Origin: an uncultured Sphingomonadaceae bacterium
Lineage (GTDB): Bacteria; Pseudomonadota; Alphaproteobacteria; Sphingomonadales; Sphingomonadaceae
Reading direction: 5' to 3'
Length of the DNA: 64,000 bases
NCBI GenBank assembly: GCA_947504025.1
Contig: CANNFX010000002.1
Coordinates: 248,001-312,000 of the forward strand
Both the position numbers and the translations under genes were made by a program. How positions within the stretch are numbered: position 1 is the first letter of the stretch; each line of letters starts with the position of its first letter. The notes below the pieces were generated by a model. That model saw only the letters and a program-made list of their open reading frames with translations, made no database searches and was not told where the DNA came from. Positions 42,894-52,399 of the stretch are shown in pieces.

Positions 42894-44387
42894 TTAAGTC
42901 ACGCTTTTGCGGAACAATACCCTGTCTTCGGGTCCAAACCCTCTGTGCCAAATCACCCAGCCGTAAGTGAACAGGATGGCCGGAATACCAACAAGTAGCT
43001 CTGCCCATTCGGGCAAATAGGTAGCCAGATAGCCAACTATGACGGCGGGTGCGGTGGCGTAAACTAGCGCCCAACGCCAATTGTTCACTCGCGCGCCTAG
43101 AATGCGTGACAGCAACCAGGCCTTCACTAGTGATGCAAAGCCCAGAGCTATCATCAACGATATGGCTGCACCGGCTGCACGGTATAAGTCGCCAAGGCCG
43201 TACGCATCGACGATCAACATAGCGCTATATGTCAACCCGGCCTGAAGCACGATCGTACCGATGGAGATCCAAAGATTGCGGAGCCTTGCTACGTATACCA
43301 GAGCTGCTTCTGAAACGACCGCTGTGGCCGCAACGACTTCCGCCGCGAGCAGGAACGCAAGCGCTGCCGTACCGCCGACAAAGCCCGGTCCGACAAGGCC
43401 CATTATTGCTTCGCCGGGAATGCCAAGCGCCAGTGCGATTCCGGCTTGTGCAGCGATAATCCAGAAACCGACCTGACAGACCTGGGCAGCAATAGCGGGA
43501 AGGTTGTTTTCCTTGAGGTTGCGGGTGATTACCGGACCAAGGATCGGTTCGAAACTTGTTTTCAGCTTTTGCGGCAGGCTCGCGACCTGTTGGGCCACAT
43601 AGTAGATACCAACCGCTGCCGGTGTCGCAAAGAAACCCAAGATCAAAATATCAACCCTGCGTGTTCCCCATTCGATCGCATCAGCAACGGCCAGTGGGAA
43701 GGCGCGCCAGATCATTTTGATGATCCGCATCGGGTGGGGGTTCCAAGCTTTCGGCAAGCCGTAGGTTCGAAGAAATGACCATAGGCCAGTCAGCATGCCG
43801 GCATAAATTGACGCGATATATGCGAGCGAGAGACCTGCTTCCGGGATCGTAAAGAATAATATTCCTGCCATGATCGAAATTGTCCACGGCTCAACCACCG
43901 CGCGGGCACGGACGGTGGTTCCAATATCAAACTTGTAAGCCTGCGCCGCGAGTACGATCTCCGTCATAGCGTAGGCCGGGATTGCCAGTACGATCAGCCG
44001 GTCAATGTTGCTATATTCACCGCTGGGAAACAGCGGAGCGGGTACAAAATACAAGAACAGCGCCGCGCAACAGGCAAAGACGAAAGCTACCAGCATTCCA
44101 TCCGCCACTAAGCTAGCTTCACCGCCTTCATTGTCCTCACCATCCGAGAGGCGCTGGGCTAAACCGCGCTTTTCGCCCATCGAACAAACGAGCGAAACAA
44201 GTTCTACAACGACAAGCGCAGACGCGAAACGACCTAGGGCGTCTGCACCATAAAGACGTCCTGCGATAAACAGGAACGGTAAGCGCGCTGCTAGGCGCAA
44301 CAGAAAGCCAAGGAAGTTGGTTCGTCCGCCCTTTGCGAGGGCCGCGATGTCTTCTTGTGACTTGTCCCCGTTCACGGCACCGGTCAC
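42894..44387 (-). CDS. lipopolysaccharide/oligosaccharide flippase (Wzx-like, MOP superfamily)
   Basis: The 497-aa protein has about fourteen hydrophobic segments typical of the MOP flippase superfamily, with polysaccharide-synthase-type motifs such as GRLYGADALGRFASALVVVE near the start and WGTRRVDILILGFF in the middle. These proteins move lipid-linked sugars across the inner membrane. Its start overlaps the gpsA stop by four bases (44384-44387), so it is the third gene of a tsaD-gpsA-flippase unit. No glycosyltransferase genes are adjacent, so the cargo is unknown. Confidence 0.85.
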   Translation of the reverse strand: MTGAVNGDKSQEDIAALAKGGRTNFLGFLLRLAARLPFLFIAGRLYGADALGRFASALVVVELVSLVCSMGEKRGLAQRLSDGEDNEGGEASLVADGMLVAFVFACCAALFLYFVPAPLFPSGEYSNIDRLIVLAIPAYAMTEIVLAAQAYKFDIGTTVRARAVVEPWTISIMAGILFFTIPEAGLSLAYIASIYAGMLTGLWSFLRTYGLPKAWNPHPMRIIKMIWRAFPLAVADAIEWGTRRVDILILGFFATPAAVGIYYVAQQVASLPQKLKTSFEPILGPVITRNLKENNLPAIAAQVCQVGFWIIAAQAGIALALGIPGEAIMGLVGPGFVGGTAALAFLLAAEVVAATAVVSEAALVYVARLRNLWISIGTIVLQAGLTYSAMLIVDAYGLGDLYRAAGAAISLMIALGFASLVKAWLLSRILGARVNNWRWALVYATAPAVIVGYLATYLPEWAELLVGIPAILFTYGWVIWHRGFGPEDRVLFRKSVT

Positions 44388-45373
44388 TGCTCAGCGTTTC
44401 CCTGTTCGTCACGGAGCGGGCGGGAAAGAAGCTTTGAAACGACGTCGCGCGCTGGCGCTCCGTCAAGCAGTGCGTTTACTGCTGCCGCTATCGGCATGGC
44501 AACGCCTTGGCGTTCGGCTAATTCGACAAGTACGGGGGCAGTGTGAGCGCCTTCGGCAACCGTTTGGCGGTCAGCCATCAATTCATCTGCCGATTGTCCG
44601 TCGCCCAAGGCCACGCCGAGAGAGAAGTTGCGGCTGGATGTGGATGAGCAAGTCAGCACGAGATCGCCAAGACCGCACAAGCCGGCAAGCGTTTCGGACT
44701 TACCGCCCAGAGCTTCGCCGTAACGAAGCATTTCGGCATATCCGCGGGCAATCAGCGCGGCGCGGGCATTTTGGCCGAGCTTGAGCCCGTCCACTACGCC
44801 GCAAGCAATCGCTAGAACATTCTTCACGGCGCCACCTATTTCCGCGCCGATAACGTCGTCTGAATAATACGGCCGAAAGCTCGCCCTTGCGATGGCCGAG
44901 CTTAGGCGTTTCCATTGTTCACGCCCACCACCGCAAGCTAATGTTACGGCAGTTGGCAGCCCTTCGGCAACTTCATGGGCGAAGGTCGGCCCTGACAGGA
45001 CAGCAACATCACTGCCGGGTGCTGCATCGGCGGCGACATCGCTCATCAGGCGGCCTGTGCCCTTCTCGATACCTTTACTGCACAGCACCAGATCGCGCGG
45101 GATCGCGGGCATCCCGGAAAGTACGGCGGAGAGGTGCTGCGCGGGAGTAACCAGCAATAGGGTTTCCAGCTTCGCCATTTCCGCCAATTCACCCGTCGCG
45201 CGGATGTTCGTAGCGAGCTTTGCCGACGGCAGGAAGATGCTGTTGGTGTGCTGCGTGTTGATCTCATCGACCAGCTCCGCTTCGCGCGCCCACAGCAGCA
45301 CTTCACGCCCGTCGGATGCGAGCATTTGCGCTAGTGCCGTACCCCAGGCACCTGCTCCCAAAACACCGATCAT
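44384..45373 (-). CDS. gpsA: glycerol-3-phosphate dehydrogenase [NAD(P)+]
   Basis: The 329-aa product starts with the nucleotide-binding motif GVLGAGAWGTALA and contains the family blocks LCSKGIE, VLSGPTFAHEVA, IGGAVKNVLAIACG and the LAGLCGLGDLVLTCSS segment. It reduces dihydroxyacetone phosphate to sn-glycerol-3-phosphate for phospholipid synthesis. Both ends overlap neighbours by four bases: tsaD upstream (45370-45373) and the flippase downstream. Confidence 0.96.
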   Translation of the reverse strand: MIGVLGAGAWGTALAQMLASDGREVLLWAREAELVDEINTQHTNSIFLPSAKLATNIRATGELAEMAKLETLLLVTPAQHLSAVLSGMPAIPRDLVLCSKGIEKGTGRLMSDVAADAAPGSDVAVLSGPTFAHEVAEGLPTAVTLACGGGREQWKRLSSAIARASFRPYYSDDVIGAEIGGAVKNVLAIACGVVDGLKLGQNARAALIARGYAEMLRYGEALGGKSETLAGLCGLGDLVLTCSSTSSRNFSLGVALGDGQSADELMADRQTVAEGAHTAPVLVELAERQGVAMPIAAAVNALLDGAPARDVVSKLLSRPLRDEQGNAEQ

Positions 45374-46398
45374 GCTTTCACTCCTGCGCCGCGCACGGTT
45401 TCGGCATCAGGGTCTAGCGGCCATCGGGGTCGGGCTGCAATATCAAGTGGATCGGATTGTCCAAGCCGCTCGATGCCTGCCCATGCGATCATCGCGGCAT
45501 TGTCGGTGCAAAGGGCAGGGGGCGGTGCGACAAAAGGTAGGCTGTGATTTGCTGCGAGTGATTCCAAGGCTGTCCGGATCGCTTTGTTGGATGCAACGCC
45601 GCCAGCAACGACGAGCGCTGATACGTCACCCATTTGATCCAATGATTTGCCGAGCCGGTCATTCACACAATCGATCGCTGCCTGTTGAAAGCTGGCAGCA
45701 AGATCTGCGTCATTATATTGGCCGCTATCTTTTGCTCTCAAAACCGCGCTTTTAAGCCCGGCGAAAGAGAAATGCGGCTCTGCGCTGCGGAATAGCGGGC
45801 GCGGGAGAGGAACTGCAATTGGATCACCTTTACGTGCCAACTCTTCGACAGCTGGCCCGCCAGGAAAGCCAAGGCTCAGTATTTTGGCTGTCTTGTCGAA
45901 TGCTTCGCCCAGTGCATCATCGATAGTTGTTGCCATTCGGCTGTACTGGCCGACGCCGTCTACGCGTAAAATTTGGCAGTGTCCGCCCGAAACGAGTAAC
46001 AAGGCATATGGGAATTCGAGGCTCGCATCCGCGAGGCGCGGCGACAATGTATGGCCTTCGAGATGGTTGATCGCAATTAGCGGTTTGTCGCTGGCCATCG
46101 CCAGTGCTTTGGCGCTGATGAGGCCTACCATCACACCACCGATCAGGCCCGGTCCAGCAGTTGCAGCAACGGCGTCGACATCGTTCAGGCTGATATTGGC
46201 GTCGCCAAGTACGGCTTTAATCATCGGAGCCAATTTTTCAGCATGCGCTCGCGCTGCGATTTCGGGAACCACGCCGCCATAAGGGGCATGTTCCTCGTTC
46301 TGTGAGGCAATGCGCTGGGCCACGATCCTGCGGTCGCTGTCCACCAACGCCACTGCGGTTTCGTCGCAGCTGGATTCAATTCCTAGTACCAGAGCCAT
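45370..46398 (-). CDS. tsaD: tRNA N6-adenosine threonylcarbamoyltransferase
   Basis: The 342-aa protein begins LGIESSCDETAVA and has the metal-binding HAEK motif (EIAARAHAEK), the HLEGH block, LLVSGGHCQI and a Kae1-type nucleotide-binding core (GFPGGPAVEELA). Together with TsaB, TsaC and TsaE it makes the t6A modification on tRNAs that read ANN codons. It is divergent from hemC across 47 bases, an arrangement common in Alphaproteobacteria. Confidence 0.97.
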   Translation of the reverse strand: MALVLGIESSCDETAVALVDSDRRIVAQRIASQNEEHAPYGGVVPEIAARAHAEKLAPMIKAVLGDANISLNDVDAVAATAGPGLIGGVMVGLISAKALAMASDKPLIAINHLEGHTLSPRLADASLEFPYALLLVSGGHCQILRVDGVGQYSRMATTIDDALGEAFDKTAKILSLGFPGGPAVEELARKGDPIAVPLPRPLFRSAEPHFSFAGLKSAVLRAKDSGQYNDADLAASFQQAAIDCVNDRLGKSLDQMGDVSALVVAGGVASNKAIRTALESLAANHSLPFVAPPPALCTDNAAMIAWAGIERLGQSDPLDIAARPRWPLDPDAETVRGAGVKA

Positions 46399-46445
46399 CG
46401 CGGCTTCCCCTGAACGAGCCCGCGAGTTAGAGCAAGACCAACACT

Positions 46446-47390
46446 ATGCCTAATTCTGCGTCCCCTAGCGATTTGAAGCTCCGGCTCGGCACCCGTCGTT
46501 CACCGCTTGCATTGGCGCAAGCGCAGGAGGCACGCGACCGTCTTTGTGCGGCACATGGTTGGAACGAGGATCAGGTCGAACTGGTTCCGGTCATGGCCAG
46601 CGGCGATAAGATTCAGGATCGGCCACTCGCCGATATTGGCGGCAAGGCCCTTTGGACAAAGGAACTGGACGCTTGGCTTGCTGAGGGCCGGATCGATGTT
46701 GCGGTACATTCACTGAAAGATGTCGAGACAGAGCGGCCTTCGGAGCTGACAGTTGGAGCGATACTACCCCGCGCGGATGTTCGCGATGTGCTGCTTGGTG
46801 CGCCATCCATCGGGGCAATCGCGCACGGGGCAACGGTTGGCACAAGTTCACCGCGCCGTGCCGCCCAGATGCTCAACGCTCGGCCTGATCTAAAAGTAAT
46901 CGGTTTTCGCGGTAATGTTGCCACGCGGATGGCAAAGCTGGCGGCTGGTGAGGCTGATGTTACACTTTTGGCGGCGGCTGGACTTGAGCGGCTTGGCGAA
47001 ACAGGTGTTGGTGCTCCGCTCGATGTATCGGAGTGGCCTCCAGCGGCATCGCAGGGTGCAATTGGGCTGGAATGCCGTAACGATGATGAAGCCACGCTGG
47101 TAATGCTGGCGCCGCTGGACGACGCAGACACACGAGCTCAGATCACGGCAGAACGGGCCTTTTTGCTCGCGCTGGGCGGCACCTGCCATAGCCCGGTCGC
47201 GGCGCATGCCACTGGCGGGGAAGATGGGGTCACACTTACTGCAATCCTGTTCAGCCCTGATGGAGTGAGCAAAGTTTCGGGCGTGGCTAGCTTCGCTGCT
47301 GGCGATAGCAGCGCGCCCGCTATGCTTGCCGCTAAGTTGTTAGGCGAAGCACCTTCCAGCGTAACCGCTGTTTTCGGAGGAGCTGGCTGA
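46446..47390 (+). CDS. hemC: hydroxymethylbilane synthase (porphobilinogen deaminase)
   Basis: The 314-aa enzyme has RLGTRRSPLALAQAQEARD, the VHSLKDVE segment, TSSPRRAAQ, RGNVATRMAKL and the dipyrromethane cofactor cysteine in GGTCHSPVAAHA (Cys247). It condenses four porphobilinogen molecules in heme synthesis. It is the first gene of a hemC-hemD-mitofilin-like unit. Near its stop, GGAGGAG at 47376-47382 is well placed for the next gene. Confidence 0.97.
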   Translation: MPNSASPSDLKLRLGTRRSPLALAQAQEARDRLCAAHGWNEDQVELVPVMASGDKIQDRPLADIGGKALWTKELDAWLAEGRIDVAVHSLKDVETERPSELTVGAILPRADVRDVLLGAPSIGAIAHGATVGTSSPRRAAQMLNARPDLKVIGFRGNVATRMAKLAAGEADVTLLAAAGLERLGETGVGAPLDVSEWPPAASQGAIGLECRNDDEATLVMLAPLDDADTRAQITAERAFLLALGGTCHSPVAAHATGGEDGVTLTAILFSPDGVSKVSGVASFAAGDSSAPAMLAAKLLGEAPSSVTAVFGGAG

Positions 47391-47404
47391 TCGCTCAGGT
47401 TTTT

Positions 47405-48076
47405 GTGATCCGTCCGGAGCCTGGACTTTCCGCCACGGTCGAAGGCGCAAAGGGGGCCGGTCTTGACGTGATCCCTGCCCCACTTTTTACTATCGAACCG
47501 GTTTCATGGGAGCCGCCTCCTGCTGATGATTTTGATGGTTTGTTGATCGGAAGTGCGAATGCGATCCGCCAAGCAGGAGAGCATCTAAAACATTATCGCG
47601 GCATGGATGTATATGCCGTCGGAGCAGCAACTGCCCGCGAAGCCGAGAATGCCGGGTTTAATATAGCGGCGGTGGGCGAGGGCGGTCTGCAGACATTGGT
47701 GGACTCTCTCTCAGGCACTGGGCTTCAACTGCTCCGGTTGGCCGGCGAGGAGCATGTTTCGCTCACTTCTTCAGCGAATGTTCTGATCGAAAAAAGAGTT
47801 GTTTATCGATCTGTCGCTCAGAAACTACCGCAATCGATCGCGGATGTGCTGACTGGCGGAGATATTGTGATGCTCCATTCTGCCATCGCCGCTGAACACT
47901 TTTCCCAAGAATGTTCGCGGCTTAATTTGAATAAGAGTCAAATTCGCGTCGCGGCTTTGGGACCAAGGATCGCCACTGCGGCGGGACCGGGCTGGGCTGC
48001 AGTTGCCTGTGCAGAAATTCCCCGAGAGGCAGCACTGCTGGCGCTGGTGCAGGAGTTGTGCCATGAACAAGGCTAG
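47405..48076 (+). CDS. hemD: uroporphyrinogen-III synthase
   Basis: The 223-aa product has the HemD pattern: RPEPGLSATVEGA near the start, LLIGSANAIRQAG, the YAVGAATAREAENAGF block and a second domain with VMLHSAIAAEHF and VAALGPRIATAA. It closes hydroxymethylbilane to uroporphyrinogen III. The annotated start is GTG 47405, but it removes part of the first beta strand. An in-frame CTG at 47387 overlaps the hemC stop (CTGA), is five bases after GGAGGAG, and restores the strand as IAQVFVIRPEP. I suspect the true start is that CTG, giving 229 aa. Confidence 0.9.
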   Translation: MIRPEPGLSATVEGAKGAGLDVIPAPLFTIEPVSWEPPPADDFDGLLIGSANAIRQAGEHLKHYRGMDVYAVGAATAREAENAGFNIAAVGEGGLQTLVDSLSGTGLQLLRLAGEEHVSLTSSANVLIEKRVVYRSVAQKLPQSIADVLTGGDIVMLHSAIAAEHFSQECSRLNLNKSQIRVAALGPRIATAAGPGWAAVACAEIPREAALLALVQELCHEQG

Positions 48077-48130
48077 ATGGTAACGACCCGGAGAAGATCG
48101 CGCCTGACACCCCCATCGGCGTAGCGATAT

Positions 48131-49045
48131 ATGGCTTACGACTATTCAACATCCAATACGGCCAAGAAGAAGGGCGTACTTCAATCTAAGTTCACGCTTT
48201 ACCTCGGTGCAATTGCTCTTGCAGGGGCATTGATCGCCTATACCACCTGGAAAGGCGGGTATTGGGATTTTGGTTCTGACGAACCGATAGCGATTTCCAG
48301 CCCTACGTTGGTTGATAGCACCGCTGAAGTAACACCTTTGCCAAGCCCTAGTGCAGCACCAACAAATGCTGAAGAAGCTGCCGAGGCAGTTGTCCAAATG
48401 GCCGAGACACAGGGCGGGATCGACCAACGCTTGGCTGCGGCAGAACAGAGGCTTACCAATCTTGACCTTCAGGCACAGGCAGCAGCTGGTAATGCCGCCC
48501 GTGCCGAGGGCTTGCTGATCGCCTTTGCAGCGCGCCGTGCGTTAGAGCGTGGGGCTGAGCTAGGTTATCTCGCAGACCAGCTACGACTCCGGTTTGGCGA
48601 CGCTTTGCCCAATGCAGTAGCTGTTATCATTTCGACTTCTCGCGACCCTGTCACGTTGGAGCAGTTGGTTGCACGGTTGGATGGGCTTGCACCGCGATTG
48701 GCCGAAGCGCCATCAGAAGGTGGGTTGGCAGGTCTCAAGCGGGAAATCAGTCAACTGTTCGTTGTTCGCCGAGAAAGCGCGCCTTCGCCGCAACCAAGCC
48801 GACGGATGGATCGCGCACGTCTATTTCTTGAAAGTGGGCGGGTGGAAGCAGCCATTGCAGAAGTTCAAAATTTGCCCGGGGTCGAGGATGCTGCATCTTG
48901 GATCGAAGATGCTCAGCGCTATGCCGAGGCAATGCGTGCACTCGATTTGGTTGAGACATCGGCCGTCCTCGAACCGCGCAAGTTGCGCGACGGGGCAGGC
49001 AACCGGATCGAACAACTAAGCCCCGTCGGAACGGGCAACCAATAA
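48131..49045 (+). CDS. mitofilin/Mic60-like inner-membrane protein
   Basis: The 304-aa protein has a short cytoplasmic N-terminus, one membrane helix (LYLGAIALAGALIAYTTW), an acidic, Ala-rich coiled-coil region (about 75-125, EEAAEAVVQMAETQGGIDQRLAAAEQRL) and a helical C-terminal part with ARLFLESGRVEAAIAEVQNLPG followed by AASWIEDAQRYAEAMRALDLVE. This layout and the position directly behind hemC-hemD match alphaproteobacterial mitofilin (Mic60-type) proteins. Those shape inner-membrane invaginations and contact outer-membrane proteins. The assignment rests on architecture and context. Confidence 0.72.
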   Translation: MAYDYSTSNTAKKKGVLQSKFTLYLGAIALAGALIAYTTWKGGYWDFGSDEPIAISSPTLVDSTAEVTPLPSPSAAPTNAEEAAEAVVQMAETQGGIDQRLAAAEQRLTNLDLQAQAAAGNAARAEGLLIAFAARRALERGAELGYLADQLRLRFGDALPNAVAVIISTSRDPVTLEQLVARLDGLAPRLAEAPSEGGLAGLKREISQLFVVRRESAPSPQPSRRMDRARLFLESGRVEAAIAEVQNLPGVEDAASWIEDAQRYAEAMRALDLVETSAVLEPRKLRDGAGNRIEQLSPVGTGNQ

Positions 49046-49048
49046 GCT

Positions 49049-50263
49049 TTAGCCGCGCAGCAGTTCCGGCGTATCGCCGCTGACGCCGCGCGCCTCGTCC
49101 ATAAACCAGCGCTTTAGTACCGGCATCCGCTGGACGCCGGCCATGCCCAGTCGGCGCACAGCGCTGGCGGCGCGGCCGGGAATGCCGAACAGACGGGTCA
49201 GTCCGTCCGTTGCCAGCGCGACGCTGAAAGCGTCTAGTCCACGCCAGCGTTCGTAGCGCTCAAGCACTTGCGCGTCGCCTGGATCAAGGCCGAGACGCAT
49301 GCCTTCGGATATCACTTCGACTAAGGCGCCAACATCGCGCAGGCCAAGATTTAGTCCCTGTCCTGCTATTGGGTGAATCCCGTGTGCCGCATCGCCAATC
49401 AGAGCGAGCCGGTTGTCGGTGATCGTCGCTGCATGGTGGAATCCGAGGGGGTATGATGACCTTGGCCCTACTGCTTGCACTTCGCCGAGAATGGAGCCCA
49501 TTCGTTTCATCACTTCGCTGAGGAATGCGCGGTCGCCCAGCGCCAACGTACCTTCTGCGTCTTTCTCGTTCACTGTCCAGACTAGCGCACTTCTATGTGT
49601 GCCGTCTTCCAGATCAAGCATCGGCAACAACGCAAAGGGCCCGGCTTCGTAGAAAATTTCCCAGGCCACACCATCATGCGGTAGCTCGTGCTGTAACCCG
49701 GTAATGATAGCGCGATGGCTGTAATCCCATTTGGCGACGTTGAGTCCAGCCTCTTCGCGGGTCGGTGATCCACGCCCTTCGGCAGCGATCATGAGACTGG
49801 CTGAGAGTGATTGGCCGTCCTCTAATGTGGCAGAGACGCCAAACTCACCTCGCTCTCGTGACACGATATTAGCCTTCGAATGCCACGTGATTAACTCTTC
49901 ATCACCGGCTGCTTCGAATAGGGCGAGGCGCAAGTTTCGGTTGGCGAACATGCGGCCAAGCGATCCTTCATGCGCTTCGGGCGTAAAGTCGATCTGACCG
50001 GGACGCATTGCATCGGTTACCGCAATGCTCTGGATTGGGCAGGCATGTGGTTCGAGGCGTTCGGAGAGGCCGATGTTTTTGAATAGGTTCCAGCTTGCCG
50101 TTGAAATCGCGGAAGCACGTCCATCGAAGCCTTCGGCGGTCAATTCCGCCGGATCAGCCCGGTCGACGACATGGCTTGAGATACCGCGTTTCGCGGCGGC
50201 CAGAGCCAGAGTCATACCGACCAGTCCGCCACCGAGTATCAGGAGATCGCGTTTCTCATCCAT
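49049..50263 (-). CDS. UbiH/UbiF/COQ6-family FAD-dependent hydroxylase
   Basis: The 404-aa flavoprotein has the N-terminal dinucleotide motif LILGGGLVGMTLALAAAKRG, the DGRASAIS segment, and the C-terminal FAD motif LALIGDAAHGIHPIAGQGLNLGLRD typical of ubiquinone-ring hydroxylases. Which ring carbon it hydroxylates cannot be read; relatives are UbiH, UbiI, UbiF, UbiL and UbiM. Its stop is three bases from that of the convergent mitofilin-like gene, and it is divergent from the DsbD-like gene across about 48 bases. Confidence 0.9.
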   Translation of the reverse strand: MDEKRDLLILGGGLVGMTLALAAAKRGISSHVVDRADPAELTAEGFDGRASAISTASWNLFKNIGLSERLEPHACPIQSIAVTDAMRPGQIDFTPEAHEGSLGRMFANRNLRLALFEAAGDEELITWHSKANIVSRERGEFGVSATLEDGQSLSASLMIAAEGRGSPTREEAGLNVAKWDYSHRAIITGLQHELPHDGVAWEIFYEAGPFALLPMLDLEDGTHRSALVWTVNEKDAEGTLALGDRAFLSEVMKRMGSILGEVQAVGPRSSYPLGFHHAATITDNRLALIGDAAHGIHPIAGQGLNLGLRDVGALVEVISEGMRLGLDPGDAQVLERYERWRGLDAFSVALATDGLTRLFGIPGRAASAVRRLGMAGVQRMPVLKRWFMDEARGVSGDTPELLRG

Positions 50264-50311
50264 AGCGTGTTTCCATTGAAGGTTCAGACAGGTCGTCCTA
50301 GTGGGAGGGTC

Positions 50312-52399
50312 GTGAAATCACAACGTTCCAAATGGCCGGCGGTGCCAGCATTTTTGCGTCTGCTCGCGCTCGGCTGGTTCATGGCCGTTGCAATAGTGGC
50401 AGGGCCGGTTGCGGCACAAACTTCCGCGAAGCCAGCTAACATATCAGCTCAGCTGTTGGTGTCGGGGCCATATGAGAGCGGCGAGACCCGCGATGTGGCG
50501 CTTATCTTTGACCCAGCGCCTGGCTGGCATGGTTATTGGGAAAATCCAGGCGATGCTGGCTTCGGGATGACGTTAGACTGGCAGCTTCCCGAAGGCTGGA
50601 GTGCGGGAGAGCCGCGCTATCCCGTGCCAGAGACGCTCGTCATCGGTGGGTTGATGAACCACGTCTATAATGGCCCATACACGGTACTTGTCCCGATCAC
50701 GGTTGGGCAAGGCGTTATGATTATCGATCCGACGCCAATCTCTGTCGATGCAGACTGGCTTGCCTGTACTGACAAAATTTGCGTGCCTGAAAGCGGCACG
50801 TTGACGGCAAGCATTACCAGTGCTGCCGACCCATCGTTCACGCGGAAATTTGCCGAATGGCAGATGATGATCCCGCCGATGATCGATAGCGAGGCGGCAT
50901 TCGAAATCGCGGACAGCAAAGTACGGATCGGGATCCCATTGCCTGCCAGTCTCGGTCTAGCTTCGCCGCATCTGTTTGTCGCGAGGGACGGATTGGTCGA
51001 ATACGCAGCAGTGCAAACCTTCTGGCGTGAAGATGATCTGTTGGTCGCGGAAATTCCAGCCAATGCCCGTGCGGGCAGTGAACCATTCGAGGGAATCTTA
51101 GCCTTCGGTGATGGCGAAGGGGTGCGATTTGCCGCTGTGCCAGGCGAAGTGCCCGATGGCGGCATGCTATTGAAGACCAGCTATCCGCAAACTCCAGCTT
51201 TATGGTCTCTTCTCCTTGGCGCGTTGGCAGGCGGTTTGCTGCTCAATATCATGCCTTGTGTATTCCCGATTCTAAGCTTGAAAGCGCTTAGTCTGGCGAG
51301 GGCCGGGACTAGCGAGAGCGTGGCTCGCAGAGAAGGAATTGCCTATACTGCGGGAGTGGTACTGGCCTGTCTCGCGCTTGGGGGTTTGCTTCTGGCATTG
51401 CGAGCGGCCGGTGAGCAAGTTGGCTGGGCTTTCCAGCTGCAGCAACCCGGCGTCGTTGTGGCGCTGCTTCTGCTGGCCACGGCGGTTACGGCCAATTTTG
51501 CAGGGCTCTTCGAGCTACCGAACCTCTCGATTACTCGCTCGGGCGAGCCTGCGGGGGCTTTCGTCACTGGATTGTTAGCGGCATTCGTCGCCACGCCGTG
51601 CACCGGCCCATTTATGGCAGCAGCATTGGGCGCAGCGCTGCTGTTACCAACAGAACAAGCGATGCTGCTGTTTGGAATGCTTGGCTTAGGCCTCGCGCTG
51701 CCGTTCTTGTTCCTGGGCTTTGTGCCCGCACTGCGTCGGATGCTGCCAAAGCCGGGTGCGTGGATGGAAACATTCCGCAAATTTATGGCCGTACCCATGG
51801 GTCTGACAGCATTGGCGTTGGTCTGGCTCAGCTGGAGGCTTGGTGGAGAGACCTTTGCCATTGTCGCAATTGTGTTGACCGTAGTGACCATGTTGGGCCT
51901 CGCATTAATTGGTCGCCGTCAGAAAAAGGGGGTTGGCGGAGCGGCCGCATTGGCGCTCGGCGTTGCTGCAATGGCGCTGGTCACACCGCTAGCGCTTCCG
52001 GCTGCGGATGGACCAACATCAGAAACGGCGAGCATTCTCGATCCGGTCGCCTTCAGTGAAGCAGCTTTGGCGGAAGCGCGCAGGAACGGTCAGCCCGTGT
52101 TTCTGTGGTTCACCGCTGACTGGTGCCTTACTTGCAAAGTGAACGAGCAGGTTGCCATTGAACGTCAAGCGACTGCCGATGCTTTTGCAGATGGAAATGT
52201 TTTGGCGATGCGCGGCGATTGGACGCGGCGTGATCCGGTGATCACCGAATATCTGACATCAAAGGGTGCGGCAGGCGTTCCGCTTTATGTCTGGATTTCG
52301 GCAGCCGGTTCGGAAGAAATCCTTCCGCAAGTTTTAACACCGGATAGCCTCGTCAATCTGGCGAAGCGGTCTCAGGAAACACCTCGTCCTCGCCGATAG
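50312..52399 (+). CDS. DsbD/ScsB-type thiol:disulfide interchange protein
   Basis: The product of about 695 aa has a signal peptide ending VAAQ and a periplasmic DsbD-like N-terminal domain with the Cys pair in ADWLACTDKICVPESG. Next is a CcdA-type membrane domain of about eight helices with conserved Cys in NIMPCVFPILS and ATPCTGPFMA. It ends in a C-terminal thioredoxin domain with active site WCLTC. It transfers electrons from cytoplasmic thioredoxin to periplasmic thiol proteins. The start is uncertain: GTG 50312 has GGGAGG just upstream and gives a normal signal; GTG 50267 is possible. The 3' end overlaps the convergent lipoprotein gene by 47 bases. Confidence 0.88.
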   Translation: MKSQRSKWPAVPAFLRLLALGWFMAVAIVAGPVAAQTSAKPANISAQLLVSGPYESGETRDVALIFDPAPGWHGYWENPGDAGFGMTLDWQLPEGWSAGEPRYPVPETLVIGGLMNHVYNGPYTVLVPITVGQGVMIIDPTPISVDADWLACTDKICVPESGTLTASITSAADPSFTRKFAEWQMMIPPMIDSEAAFEIADSKVRIGIPLPASLGLASPHLFVARDGLVEYAAVQTFWREDDLLVAEIPANARAGSEPFEGILAFGDGEGVRFAAVPGEVPDGGMLLKTSYPQTPALWSLLLGALAGGLLLNIMPCVFPILSLKALSLARAGTSESVARREGIAYTAGVVLACLALGGLLLALRAAGEQVGWAFQLQQPGVVVALLLLATAVTANFAGLFELPNLSITRSGEPAGAFVTGLLAAFVATPCTGPFMAAALGAALLLPTEQAMLLFGMLGLGLALPFLFLGFVPALRRMLPKPGAWMETFRKFMAVPMGLTALALVWLSWRLGGETFAIVAIVLTVVTMLGLALIGRRQKKGVGGAAALALGVAAMALVTPLALPAADGPTSETASILDPVAFSEAALAEARRNGQPVFLWFTADWCLTCKVNEQVAIERQATADAFADGNVLAMRGDWTRRDPVITEYLTSKGAAGVPLYVWISAAGSEEILPQVLTPDSLVNLAKRSQETPRPRR

